The position numbers and the translations under genes were made by a program. 56,142 nt of DNA, taken from Chlorokybus atmophyticus (Eukaryota; Streptophyta; Chlorokybophyceae; Chlorokybales; Chlorokybaceae). Numbering within the stretch: position 1 is the first letter of the stretch; every line of letters begins with the position of its first letter. The DNA lies in the NCBI GenBank assembly GCA_009103225.1, contig RHPI01002619.1, positions 62,070-118,211 of the forward strand, given 5' to 3'. Shown in pieces: positions 34,292 to 47,694 of the stretch. A model generated the notes under the pieces. That model made no database searches, was not told the DNA's origin, and saw nothing but the letters and a program-made list of their open reading frames with translations.

Positions 34292-36953
34292 TCACCGTTG
34301 CGCTTCCTGTTGTTTCCGCTGCTTGGCTTCGCGCTCTTCTCGCTCCCGCTTCTCCACCTCCACACGAGTAGCACGCGCCACGTCGCCCGGCTCACTCGCC
34401 TGCAGCAGTCAACAACCCAACATGTTAATATCCACCAACATGTTATTCACCAACACAACATCCCAACATATACTTCTGCAACAACATACCTGGAAGGCTG
34501 CTTCAAACGTGGTGAAACCCTTCGGCAGGCCGTTATTCTCCGCGTTGATAATGTCCACCGCTTCGTTGAATATCGAAGCCTCAAGCCTCAAGATATCCAT
34601 CAAGTCCTGTCAACAAACCATGTGCATTAGCTGAAAAAACAATACAGTGAGTCTAGTATAAACCAGAGGCCACACGCACGTACTTTTTTGACGGGTTCGT
34701 GCCGAAACCATTCTTGCAAGAAATATGTCTCGGGCTGCCATTCTGGTAATTCGGGTATCCTTCCCAGCTTGAAATTGGTGTTGTGGTACTCACCCTTCAT
34801 GTACGAGCGCTTGTCGAAAGTCCATATCTGCAACAAAGTGAGGTCAACAGACGGCGATGGTAGGCAAAATGAAAGCCAAGGGAAATCATATCACAGTGTC
34901 TGTACACAGCCAATGTGATATGCCTTGATTGACTCCTTGTTCTGCAAGCGCACCACCTCACGCTTTCGCAACCACACATGGGTGCGCGCATGCACGCTCC
35001 CATGCACACATCTGCGCTTACGCATGCGCGCATGCATGCGCGCGCACATGCACACGCTGATACGCAACTACATAAATGCGCGTGCGCGTGCACACAAACA
35101 CAAAGAACAGCAGACACTTCTGTGATTCTGCGCGTGCGCACGCACATGCACGCATGCACATCTGGCTCCACGTCACAACTAGTCACCCTTCTCACCATAG
35201 TGTACTCGTATTTATCAGCGGGCCCGCTCCTCGTATACATCTCCGTCCCCCACGTATAATGCATCATAGCCGCCTCCCCCGTTCTCCTATCCGCCGGCGG
35301 CTGCACCATCAAGGTATTATCGGGTACCGTCGTGAGGTCCAGACTCACGCGTGCCTTGGCGCACGCGATCGAGAAGGCGTACATCTCGCGCACCCAACCG
35401 AGCGTCTCCACGGCCTCGGGGTCGCGCTCCATCTTGGCGACGACGAGCTCCCACTCGGCGACCTGGCAACGTTGTGTGCATGTGTTGGTGATGAATGTGT
35501 GCGTGCATGCCTGTATACGTGCGTGTGAGTATATGAGCGGACATTTGTGACGGTACTATTACAATTGTGCACACCCTGCTTCCCTATGTGCGTGTGCACA
35601 CATAGGGAAGCAGGGTGTGCACACTTGTGGTACCCAGACACCTTACCTAGACATCTTATCACAGGTGTATGCCTGATGCCAGACGCATACAGTGCCACCA
35701 CACACACAAGCACTCCTCATACCACGCGTTTCATGTCGTCGCTGCGCATGAGTATGGGTGCATTGCCGGTGGCCGGGATGTCCGACACGGGGCCGAGCTC
35801 TGGCGGGTACAACCGCTCGAGGACTTGCTTCAGCGCGGGATTGCGCGGCGCGATGTACCTGAGGATGGGTCGATAAATACACACATACACACATTCACCG
35901 GCATGTGCGTGCACAAGTGAGATAAGAGTCGTACCCGAAGGGGAAGCCTATGCCCTGGCCGGGCTGGAGGCTGGGGGGCGGAATGGCTTTCATGAGCAAG
36001 TAGTCTGTCTCTCCGAGCAGGATGTGCTCTGCAGGAGACAGAAGGTCACGCAATCAACAACACCACCACCAACAACTATAACAACAACAACCATCGCACC
36101 AACAACGACAACCATCAGCAACCATCAACAACCATCGCAGCAACAACAACAACGACCATTCAAAGAACATGCAATCCTAGGACATGCTCTCACGCACACA
36201 GATGTACTCTCATACGCACGTGCTCACAGTCATGCACGTGCACTCTCACCGCACTGCTTCGCGTCCTCCGTCTCCATCCACTCCCGCAGCGCCGCCGACC
36301 TGTCCGCCACGGGGTAGCTGCACCACAGGTCGCAGTCGGGGTGCTTCGTATCAAACCGAGCAGTGGGCACCTCGAATACAAGGTCGTCGGGAGTCCTGAG
36401 GAGGAGAAGTTGTGGTTAATGTAGTTATTGTTGTTGTGGTTGTGGTTGTGATTGTGGTTGTTGCTGTTGCTGTTGTTGTTGTTGTTGTTATGCTTCCTGC
36501 TCTTGCTCTTGTCCTTGTTCTTGCTCTTGCTGCTTTTGTATGTCCTTGTTGTTGTATTGTACAGAATACAAGTAACTGACAAACTACTCACATGCGGTGG
36601 AGTACTCGTGTGAATGCGTGTAGTCCACTAGAGGGTTCGTTCTTGTGTTTGAGGAAGGTTTGGTATAGGACGCGGGTCTGCCAGTTCATGTACGGGCTGC
36701 CGTTGCTCGTGATCACAAAGTGGATGCCGGGATGCTTGCCACTGGAAGCCTGTGGTGGATGTGGTGTAATGGTGAATGTGTGCATGCAATGCATACGAAA
36801 CAAGGTGAGTAAACGTCTGTAGTGATTTGTAGTGTGTGTTGCATGTCCGGCTTCACGATTTGCATTGCGCTGTATCCAACCTTGGTTGTTTGTTGTTCTT
36901 GTCGTTGCTGCTCTTCTTTTGCTCGTTGACCTTCTTGTTGCTGTTGTTGTTGC

Positions 36954-36993
<40 letters not shown>

Positions 36994-37267
36994 TGCGCTC
37001 ATCAACTACAACTGCAACCTTCTCAGCAACCTTCGCTACTCCACTGCCAACGTCGCCAGTCTCAACGATACCACCACCATGTCCATCACCTCCTCCTCCT
37101 CCTCCACCACCTCCTCCGCCGCCGCCGCCGCCGTTAGGCAAGTGTACTATCGACGCCCACGTGGACAGCAGCAGCACCCCGACAAACCCGCCGAGGAAAC
37201 CGAACCCCACGAACGCCGCGATTGCGGCTGGGGAAGGCCCGCGAGGGCGCCGACCACCGCGCCTCAT
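34292..37267 (-). CDS. HPAT-like: Hydroxyproline O-arabinosyltransferase-like glycosyltransferase (copy A)
   Basis: Nine exons (37267-36881, 36749-36592, 36395-36250, 36028-35935, 35858-35723, 35462-35196, 34827-34684, 34606-34490, 34399-34292); 518 aa. It would add arabinose to hydroxyproline of secretory glycoproteins in the Golgi. A short basic N terminus and one signal-anchor helix (IAAFVGFGFLGGFVGVLLLSTW) are followed by a stem with poly-Gly and poly-Gln. The catalytic domain then shows GIHFVITSNGSPYMNWQTRV, FTRVLHRM, ILLGETDYLLM (DxD-like acidic site), GPVSDIPATGNAPIL, LGWVREMYAFSIA, MVQPP, MMHYTWGTEM, FDKRSY and IPELPEWQPE. These are the HPAT/RDN1 family blocks. It ends in a charged Lys/Glu/Arg-rich coiled tail. 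The paralogue at 37742 lies head to head. Confidence 0.9.
35566..35623. repeat. Perfect 25-bp inverted repeat in an arabinosyltransferase intron
   Basis: Arms 35566-35590 and 35599-35623 are exact reverse complements, with an 8-base loop (CGTGTGCA). The repeat lies inside the intron 35463-35722 of copy A. No target duplication was recognised. A perfect fold-back of this length suggests a recent origin or selection on the hairpin. Confidence 0.9.
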
Positions 37268-37741
37268 CGCGACGACAGCACCACCACCGACGACGACGAG
37301 GAGGAGGAGGAGGATGACCCCGGCAATGCCGCCGCCTGGCTGAGGGTAATATTCCGTGTCAAACAGTTACACTTTGGGCCCAAGCAAAGGAAGTTCCTCA
37401 AACTACTTTCCTAGCGGCTTCCCGGTTTGAACCTCCGTAACAACTTCCTACGTAAGGCTTCCGTTTGGTTGCCCTGATTAACAAACAACTTCCGTGTGAT
37501 CGCAGGCTTTGACAGCACTCAGCGGCATTGCTTTGCTAGCGGCGGTGGCGGTGTTGGGGTTGTTGTCGTTGCTGGGATGATGAGGGGGGTTGTCGAGCAC
37601 AGGATGAGAGCGCTTGCTGACAGCTGAAAAATGGCTGCCTGCCTGCCTGCCTGCCTGCCTGATGAGGTCAGGAGGAGCGCGGGAGACGTGTCCTCCTCCT
37701 TGAGGTGAGAGAGAGTCTGGTAGGCCTGCTAGGTTGCCGCC
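37268..37741. promoter_or_regulatory. Divergent promoter of the two arabinosyltransferase genes
   Basis: A 474-base gap between outward starts. At 37385-37500 there are at least six TTCC/GGAA-type elements (GGAAGTTCC, ACTTTCC, CGGCTTCCC, AACTTCC, GGCTTCCG, AACTTCCG). The type matches the cluster in the subtilase/PPOX promoter. A (TGCC)n run at 37637-37659 is also present. Regulatory function is inferred. Confidence 0.5.
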
Positions 37742-40509
37742 ATGAGGCGGGGCGGCAGCGGCGGTGGTGGAGGTATGGGTGGCATGGGCGGCATGGGCGG
37801 TGGTACGGGTGGTGGCATGCGTGGACAGGGCATGAGCACCACCGCCATACTCGCCTTTGCAGCGATAGGCTTCCTGGGCGGCTTCCTCATTACACACATG
37901 CTGTCCACCTGGCTGTCAGTCATGCAGGTTTGAACATGCGCATTACTGTTGAGGACTTATATTCTTATTGTTTATTATTGTTAACGTACTATTTGCATAA
38001 TTTTATTGCACTGCGTGCGCAAAATTGCACAATGACGCATACATGCATCAAGACACAACACGCTACTGTGTGTGTCACGCAGTTGAGTCACCAGCACACC
38101 GCCACCAGAGACTACGCCATGCCTACGGACCTAATCACAAATAACAACAACAATGATGCCGACGACGATGACTCCATGCAAGACCCCCTCGACGACGACT
38201 TGGACGAGTACACCATCCACGAAGACCACACCCTCACCCCTGACTCAGCTCACTCCCAACATGAAGAGGACGACACTACTTCTGGAACCATCTCTCAAAG
38301 CAGTAACCGGTTACCGGGCATCCACTTCGTCATCACGAGCAACGGCAACACCTACATGAACTGGCAGACCCGCGTGCTGTACCAGACGTTCTTGAAACAC
38401 AAGGGGGCGAAGGGGTCGGCGCTGGCAGCGTTCACCAGAGTGCTGCATAGAATGTGAGTGAGAGTGTGGGGGTGCGTGTGTGAGTGGGTGGGGGTGGGGG
38501 TGAGTGTAGGTGTGGGTGCGCACGTGCGTGTGTATGTGGGTGTGCATGTGGGCGTGCATGTAGGCGTGCACGTGTGCGAGCGCGTGCGCGTGCGTCTGTT
38601 TGCATGCATGTATGTGTGTGTGTGTGTTGACGTCGTCAGTATGTCGTGTCTGTAGGACGGATGACGAGCTCATGCACGAGGTTCCCACCTCGCGGTTCGA
38701 CCCGAAGCATCCGGCGTGCGACGTGTGGTGCAACTACCCTGTCGCCGATCGGTCCGGAGCCTTGCGGCAGTGGCTCGAGACGGAGGACGCAAAGCAATGC
38801 GGTGCGTGCGCGTGTGCATGTGTGCATACGGTTGTGTGCAAGTGTTCGTGCGTGCGAGGGCGTACGTGTGCTTGCATATGTGCACGCACGTGCGAATGTG
38901 TGTGCGCGTGTGCGCGTGAGCATGTATCTTTTGTATGTGTGCATGTGCGTGTGCGCGTGCGCGTGCGTGTGCGCGTGCGTGTGCGCGTGCGTGTGCGTGT
39001 GCGGGTGCGGGTGCGGGTGCGTGTGCGCGCAACTGTGTGCACACATGTGCGTGTTCGTATGCAAGTGTGCGTGTTGACAGTCGCACTGTGTGTGCTTCCG
39101 GGTAATAATGAGTGCTTTGTCTCACTGTTTGCATGTCCAAAACAGAGTACATCCTGCTGGGAGAGACGGACTACCTGTTGGTTAAGCCTTTAGCCCAGCC
39201 GAACCTGGCACGCGGAGAAGGCATGGGTTTCCCTTTCGGGTTGGTATAAGTGTGTATGTGTGTGTGCGTGCGGTGATGCATCATGTGTGGGACCCGCACA
39301 CAACCCACACAACACCTTTGGACAGGTACATCATACCAACATATCCGACAATCAAAGAGCCCATGGAGAGACTGTACCCGCCCGAGCTCGGCCCACTATC
39401 GGACATTCCCAACACGGGGAATGCGCCCGTCATGATGCGCGCGGATGACATGACTCAAGTGGTGAGCACATTTTAGCAACATGCTTGGTGTATCTAAGCT
39501 GTGTGGTTGTTGCATGCTGTTGATCAGAATGTGTTTTGGTTTTGAAAGGTTCAACTGTGGGAGCAAGTTGTGGATGTGATGGAGGCCGACGCAGAAGCCG
39601 TTGAGAAGCTAGGTTGGGTACGTGCATTATATAAAATCAGAGGGATGCCACAGCTGTTTGAGCACATGTGTCTGATTGTGTTTGCGTGTGCGTGTCTGTG
39701 CACAGGTGCGTGAGATGTACGCCTTCTCCATCGCCTGCGCCAAAGCCCACGTACGCATGGACCTTCCTCCCCCTCCCAACAACGTCTTCATGGTCCAGCC
39801 TCCGATGGACCGTTCCATGGGCAAGGCGGCGATGATGCACTACACGTGGGGCACGGAGATGTACACGAAGCAGGTGAAAGACGGCAAAGAGGACTACACC
39901 ATGGTGTGGACGTACGACAAGAGGACTTACATGGGAGGGCAGTATCATCAGGCAACCTTTAGGCTGGATCGCATACCCGAGCTGCCCGAATGGGAACCCA
40001 ATAAGTATTTCCTGCAGGAGTGGTTCAAGCGGGAAGAGGTCACAAAGGTACATGTTGTGCGGAGACATGCAGTTGTGTGTGCGCATGAGCGTGCATGTGT
40101 GCGTGTGTTCTAATGCAGTTGTATTGTGCATGCAGGAATTGATGGACATCCTGCGCCTTGAGGCGAAGGTTTTCAACGAGGCGATTGACAGCATCAATAA
40201 CAAGAACAACGGGCTGCCGCAGGGTTTCACCTCAGTTGAAGCAGCTGTCAAGGTGCTGTGTAAATGTATAGAATTCAAGGATTGTGGCATGCATGTGTGT
40301 ACGTGCGTGCACATGTTCGCGTGTGCTTGTGTCCGCATGCTCGCATGAATGCACGTGTGTCCATGCGCGCATGTGTGCGTGCGTGTGTGTAACCACACTG
40401 TTTGCTGCAGGCAGGCGAGCCTGGCGAGCAAGCAAAGCAGGCCAGGCAACGAGTTGAGCAGCTGGAACGGGAGAAAGCCGAGCGCAAGAAGAAAGCTGAG
40501 GGGAGGTAA
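37742..40509 (+). CDS. HPAT-like: Hydroxyproline O-arabinosyltransferase-like glycosyltransferase (copy B)
   Basis: Nine exons (37742-37927, 38083-38453, 38656-38801, 39146-39239, 39326-39461, 39549-39617, 39706-40047, 40136-40252, 40411-40509); 519 aa. Layout is as in copy A: Gly/Met-rich N terminus, signal-anchor (ILAFAAIGFLGGFLITHML), an acidic Asn/Asp/Thr-rich stem, then the catalytic blocks GIHFVITSNGNTYMNWQTRV, ILLGETDYLLV, GPLSDIPNTGNAPVM, LGWVREMYAFSIACA, MVQPP, MMHYTWGTEM, YDKRTY and IPELPEWEPN, and a Lys/Glu-rich tail. Compared with copy A, an intron splits LGW/VREMY (39618-39705), while the intron that splits YTM/WTFDK in copy A is absent. Most introns hold long alternating GT/GC tracts. 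Confidence 0.9.
38461..39060. repeat. Alternating purine-pyrimidine (GT/GC) tracts in two introns of HPAT copy B
   Basis: The introns 38454-38655 and 38802-39145 are largely GTGTGC/GCGTGC runs (strongest 38930-39035), with little sequence otherwise. Such tracts can adopt Z-DNA. Similar but weaker tracts occur in introns of copy A (34970-35150) and the subtilase (26380-26480, 27510-27720). The exon 38656-38801 between them is coding. Confidence 0.85.
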
Positions 40510-40550
40510 CAGAAGGCTTTGCGCGTCACATAGTAGCAGTTGCTGCGCTT

Positions 40551-40555
40551 TGTAA
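40551..40555 (+). terminator. Putative TGTAA poly(A) signal of HPAT copy B
   Basis: TGTAA lies 42 bases past the stop codon of the gene, in the position expected for the green-algal signal. Confidence 0.4.
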
Positions 40556-41466
40556 TGCCATAGACTCTTCCATGAGCAAAGCAGAGCAAATGTACAACGC
40601 ATGCGTTTGCAGCACATGCAGCGTGTAGCGCAATGCACACAACAACAGTGTCATGCATGGTGTCGGCGAATGCTCCTGCTGGTCATCGGTAAGGAAGATA
40701 CATAGTTCACGGTACATTCAAACTGACGGAAGAAGCAAGCTGTTGGATGCGATGCATGCACACGTGCAGCTGAAGAGAGTCACTGCTACTTGCTCCAAAA
40801 TTAGCATCAGCCTACAGCACATTGCGCACCACAACCGAGTAAAACAGCTGCGCATCAACCTGCTACTAGAGCATAACAACACAACACAACACAAGGCAAG
40901 TTGTGCTTGCATGCTCACATACTTGCATGCGCGAAATGGCTTCACATCTTATTTAACACCAGGCAAGTTGTACAGGATATGCGCGAGACAATTGGCGACA
41001 TGCATGACGTCACAACAGCATAGCATACCAACCAGCATGCAAACACAGTCACATACACCACCACCGGGCTATGTTGACTGCCTGTTTACCTACCACACCC
41101 TACTCTAGACCTCCCTGTTATGTGTGCAAAAGACGATCAGTCAGTCACGTGTATGGTACACTGCGCGCAAGCTGCAACTCAGCAAGAAAGACCACTCAAC
41201 ACTCAACATGGAGTTACCAGAGTGGGCTGCAACTGCAGCACCTGACTACCCACACCATGCTGGCTTCCACATGCCACCCACAAGGGCACAAAGATAGCTA
41301 ACACCATGCACACGACGGCCTGAAACAAACCAAAGCGTATACTGGCCTTTACAAGCATGCATATGGAAAAGGTGGCAGCAGCATTGTGGAAAATCAGCAA
41401 ACAGCACAGACCTGTTTATTTGTCCTGTGCAGGGAATGCGCAGTGTACACTAATGTTACAACTCGC
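40556..41466. other. Intergenic between convergent HPAT-B and RPT3
   Basis: About 0.9 kb with no exon-like ORF, RNA gene or repeat beyond scattered GCATGC words. Confidence 0.4.
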
Positions 41467-43570
<2,104 letters not shown>

Positions 43571-44179
43571 CCTTGCCGACGCCGCCCACAACACCGCCCA
43601 GGCCAACTATCAGCTACCCGAAACCCTAATTTTGCGTCAGTTACGCTGGCTCAGTCGTATCGGAGTCACTCCGGATACGCCAAACACTCGCCGGTTGCGC
43701 TTTGCCCATCGCCTACGCTGTCAAGGAGGCGGCGGCGGTGGCGGAGGCGGCAGCACTTGTTACACAAAAGGCGAGTAAACTTGTTTGCTTGCATGTGGCT
43801 GTGCATGCTGTTTTGTCAGATGCTGCGGCCAGAAAGCGCGTATGTTCTTGTGGGGATGTAGTGCTGCACTACTACTACTGCCGCAAGCAGCCAGCCAGTC
43901 TTGCTTGAAGTTTGGGTTTGCTACTACGTTTGTCAACTAGCATGCTGTAAAGATTTTGAATGATGATCTTTCAACCTGGATGCTTCTTCCTTGCGTTGTT
44001 TATAGTTGCGGCGACGTTGTATTGCACTTGACTGGTCACATGTTTGGCAAGAGCTTGAGGACTGAGCCCATGGCTGTTGTCATCGCAATGCAGCCTAGAG
44101 TTGCATTGGATCTGATTGGAGATGTCTGGCAACTTCTTAGTTTCTGTTTTTGCATGCAGGTGGAACTTGCAAGCCCACC
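43571..44179. promoter_or_regulatory. Divergent gap between RPT3 and the SET methyltransferase
   Basis: A 609-base gap with outward-facing genes, probably holding both promoters. It contains a GGC-repeat stretch (43726-43755) that could lie in a 5' UTR. No defined element was recognised. Confidence 0.35.
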
Positions 44180-46358
44180 ATGGAGGCTTTGCAAGTTTCC
44201 ATGCGGCACACAGGCGGCGCCAGCGTCAGCGCAGGGTGGTGGCTAGCGTGCCAAGCTGCTGCGCCCACACGGCTGCAACACCGCGCACAATCACCATCTC
44301 AACATAGACACAGTAGCCACCGAGACTTGAGCTTGCGTAGCACCTGGACAGGTGGATTGAAGCACAGGTTACAGCACAAAGCAGCTGAGCGTGCAGGCTT
44401 GCACAGTGTGCGTTGCGTGGCTGCAATAGCACCAGCAGCAGAGAGTCAAGCTAGCAGTAAGCAGCAAGCGCAAGAGTTGGTGAGATGGTTGAAAGAGAAT
44501 GGTGCTCTTGATGACAAGTCGAGAGTCACTGTGGAAGAGACTCCTTACGGGTTGGGTCTGGTTGCCACGCAAGACATATCGGAGAAGAGCACTGTTGTCT
44601 CTGTGCCTGAGAAGCTGTGCTTGAATATTGAGGCTGCGCGCGCGTCTAGCATAGGACAGTTTTGTGATGGGTTGCGGCCTTGGCTAGTGGTCGCGTTGTT
44701 TCTACTCAAGGAGATGAACGATCCGAACTCCTTCTGGCAACCTTACCTTCACATGCTGCCACGCAACCTCGATTCACCAATCTATTGGACAGATGAAGAG
44801 CTCAGCCTGCTACAAGGTATGCATGCATTGCAGTGTACGTAACATACATTGCTGCTACTGTTATACATGTCATACTACTGTGGTTCAACTGCTATCAACT
44901 GGCAGGCTCGCAGCTATTGTCATCAGCAGAGGGTTACCGAGACTACGTGCGCAGCGAGTTTGACCAGCTTCAAGCTGGGGTCTTTGCCGCGCGGCCTGAC
45001 CTTTTTGATAGCAGCACTTTCACATATGATAACCTCCTCTGGGCGTTTGGCATTCTACGGTCGCGCGTGTTCCCACCTCTGGACGGAGACAAGTGAGTTT
45101 TCTTTTATGCACATCAGGTTTTGGGTTGGTTTATCTTATGATAAGGTTGTGTCGTTGTTGACTATCAACACAACACATCATCATCATCATCATCTGCAAT
45201 TGACACATGCACACATTTCCATGCAAGCAGCATTGCCCTGGTGCCTTTGGTGGACCTCGCAAATCATGGCGAGACCTCCGAGGAAGCACCTCAGATCACG
45301 TTGAAGAGTGCCGGCATGTTTGCTAGAAGCAATGTGGTGACCTTGACAGTGACTTCAAGCTACAAGTCTGGCGAGCAGGTATAACAAAGGTGCAAGCCAG
45401 CATGTGTAATTGTGTTGAGGTTTGGGTTTAAAACTTTGTACTTGTTTGGTCAGGTGCTTATTAACTATGGTGACAAGTCCAACACTGAGCTTGTTCTGGA
45501 CCACGGCTTTGTAACTAACTCCACCGAGCGCGACCGGTACTCGCTTACCTGTGAAGTACCTGAAAATGACCGCTTCTTCGACGATAAAGCTGACATTTGC
45601 GAATCGGTTGAGCTCGGCTCCAGCATAGACCTCCAACTGATCCGCGGTCAAGAACCGCCAGAAGACCTGCTCCCTTTCCTCCGCCTTGCCAACTTGAGTG
45701 AGTGAATGCAGTGCTGCTTGTTGCTATGTACAGGTACAAAGTAGTGTTGCTGTAAAGTTGCATGCAGAGCTTGCAAGTCACTGTGCTGCAATGTGGTTCA
45801 CAGGTGGTGCAGATGCTTTTCATCTTGAACCCCTCTTCCGCAGCGTTGCTTGGCAGCATGTGATAGACCCCGTAAGCGAGATTAATGAGGTAAGAGGTTA
45901 CGCACAGGTGTTCAGGACCAGTCTTGCCAGTGACTAAAGCAAGGCTGGGCAGGCAGCTGTCTGTGATGGTATGATTGAAGGTTGCACTCAAGCGCTCGCT
46001 GCCTACCCGAACAGCATTGAGGAGGATGAACAGTGGCTCAAAACCAACTCGCCCACAACGTCTTCTTCTGGAAACCCTCAATACAGGCAAATGCTGGCCG
46101 TGCGAGCACGCTATGGAGAGAAGGTTGTGCTGAGAGATACCCTCAACTTCTTCCAACTGCGGAGACAGGATCTTCTCAAGCTGGAGTTCTATGCGGAGCG
46201 CCGGCTCAAGGGCTTGGGCCTTATGGATGAGGGTGGAGCTTCCACATTTGATGTAAGTACATATGTCCCGCGTGCCAAATTGATTGATGCATAAGTTTTG
46301 GGTGCTGAGGATTGATCTCGCACCTTCTGTGTTGAAGGACTTGATGAGAGGAAGGTGA
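44180..46358 (+). CDS. Rubisco-LSMT-type SET-domain protein lysine methyltransferase, plastid
   Basis: Seven exons (44180-44816, 44906-45092, 45231-45378, 45454-45697, 45804-45889, 45953-46252, 46338-46358); 540 aa. The first about 90 residues (Ser/Arg/His-rich, ending SVRCVAAIAPA) look like a plastid transit peptide. Then comes the split SET domain: YGLGLVATQDISEKSTVVSVPEKLCLN, FWQPYLHMLPR, WAFGILRSRVF, LVPLVDLANHG, SGEQVLINYGDKSNTELVLDHGFV. The C-terminal Rubisco LSMT substrate-binding region follows (EEDEQWL, YGEKVVLRDTLNFF). Family members trimethylate Lys in the Rubisco large subunit or plastid aldolases; the substrate here cannot be told. The last exon is only 21 bases (DLMRGR-stop) and is the least certain part. 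Confidence 0.9.
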
Positions 46359-46545
46359 CATCACCAGCAGCGAACTTCCCCGTGAACATCAGAAGACGAC
46401 GAACTAGGATGAACCAGCTGCTGTTAATCTGCATACTGGCATGCATACACTAGCTTCATTTATTGGTTTTCTCGTCTCAGCCAGTTAATACACCAACAAG
46501 AACAGGCATGGCATGTGGACATGCCATTGGCACATGGCACCACCT

Positions 46546-46550
46546 TGTAA
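46546..46550 (+). terminator. Possible TGTAA poly(A) signal of the SET gene
   Basis: TGTAA 188 bases after the predicted stop. The distance is plausible but not diagnostic. Confidence 0.25.
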
Positions 46551-47504
46551 TCTACATTACAACTCATGGAGTTCCGCAACAGTGCTGCATGCACAGTGGC
46601 ACTGCTGAACAGAGTACGTGTGTTTATGTACATACGCACTTGGAATGGTCAGCATGCATGTCGCAATACCACATAGGGTACAAGATTAAACTGATGCATA
46701 AGCAAGCAGCATAGGCTCTTCCGCCCTGTGTTTTTGCGCAAACAGCCCTCTTGTGGTGCTGAGGATTGGGCCAAAGTTCTGCTTAGAGCGTTGTATCCTC
46801 TTTGTGGTACACCTGTAAGCTAGCATGGCGTGGCTTGCTCGTGTGCTGCTTCGGCCTGTGAGACAGCAGGCATGGGGTGCTGCTATAGCTGAAGCTGGGT
46901 GTGCGGCATACTATTCCTTATAGCAGAGATGCGCATAGTGCATGTGTCATCCAATGCAGGCAGCCTGCACTGCCACCGCCGTCGCCACCTCTCTCCACCC
47001 ATCCCAAAGGCAAGTGCAGGGTTCCCAAGTAAAACCCTCTGTTGGTGTGTCGCTCCCAGGTTTGTAGGGGGGGTCAGGCAGAAGCTGTGACTGCAGTCGT
47101 CTCTTTCGCATTTGCTTGCAAACGTGTTGGACGCTTATTGCTGCCTGTAGCGAAGGAAGGTTGTTCATTGCCACTCCCTGGCTTCGCTCTGTCATAATGC
47201 CTCCCTGTCCTTTGCGTTGCACGCATGTTGATGCTGCAGGCTGTCTCCTCAACCTCTATTATCATGACATGTGTCTCCATCATGACTACAATGTCAACAG
47301 CTGTACGCAGGGTAGTATAGTATTGCCTTATAGTGTTGTGTGATTGCCTTTCACAAGAGCAACTGCAAACTGACTCATAACACGGGCATCGCTTGGTTTG
47401 GTGTCAAGCTGCACAGCCACTGTACAACTTGTGTAGCACTCTTGCGCGTGGCTCTTGGCACTGTTCTGCTACCCTTCAGGAAGTCATTGTGATCCTGAGC
47501 GAGA
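46551..47504. other. Intergenic, nothing recognised
   Basis: About 0.95 kb without exon-like ORF, RNA gene or strong repeat. Confidence 0.35.
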
Positions 47505-47694
47505 ATGAGACAAGTTGTTGTGCTGGTGATGCTGGTGCTGCTGCTTTGTGCGGCGCCAGCCATTGGACTGCAAGAAGTACAACAAGTGTAAAGAGTGCCA
47601 ATGCAGGGATGAGAAGCAGAAGTGCATTAAGTCTCCTCCACCAACGCCAACCCCAAGACCACCGCCACCTCCAACCCCGCCTGGTCCTGAGTAA
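47505..47694 (+). pseudogene. Possible small secreted Cys/Pro-rich peptide gene with a frame break
   Basis: The ATG at 47505 opens MRQVVVLVMLVLLLCAAPA, a clear signal-peptide sequence, but this frame stops after 28 codons. One base over, a second frame runs from about 47569 to the stop at 47692-47694. It encodes a six-Cys, Lys-rich segment (LDCKKYNKCKECQCRDEKQKC) followed by a Pro-Thr rod (SPPPTPTPRPPPPPTPPGPE). The two parts fit together as a small secreted hydroxyproline-rich peptide broken by a one-base shift. Whether this is a real mutation, a sequencing error or an unrecognised intron is open. The gene family is not recognised. Confidence 0.35.

Noticed and set aside
34103-34399. Arabinosyltransferase-cyclophilin fusion gene
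   Set aside because: The last arabinosyltransferase exon has an in-frame stop and its only nearby donor leads into a stop in the cyclophilin exon. The cyclophilin has its own ATG and phase-0 exons.
36832-37414. Leu- and Pro-rich plus-strand ORFs over the start of HPAT copy A
   Set aside because: They are shadows of the poly-Gln and poly-Gly stem coded on the minus strand.
37637-37659. (TGCC)n run as a CRISPR or satellite seed
   Set aside because: A five- to six-unit simple repeat with no spacer structure.
44226-44572. Minus-strand ORFs over the SET gene transit-peptide region
   Set aside because: Antisense shadows. The plus frame continues without a break into the SET domain.
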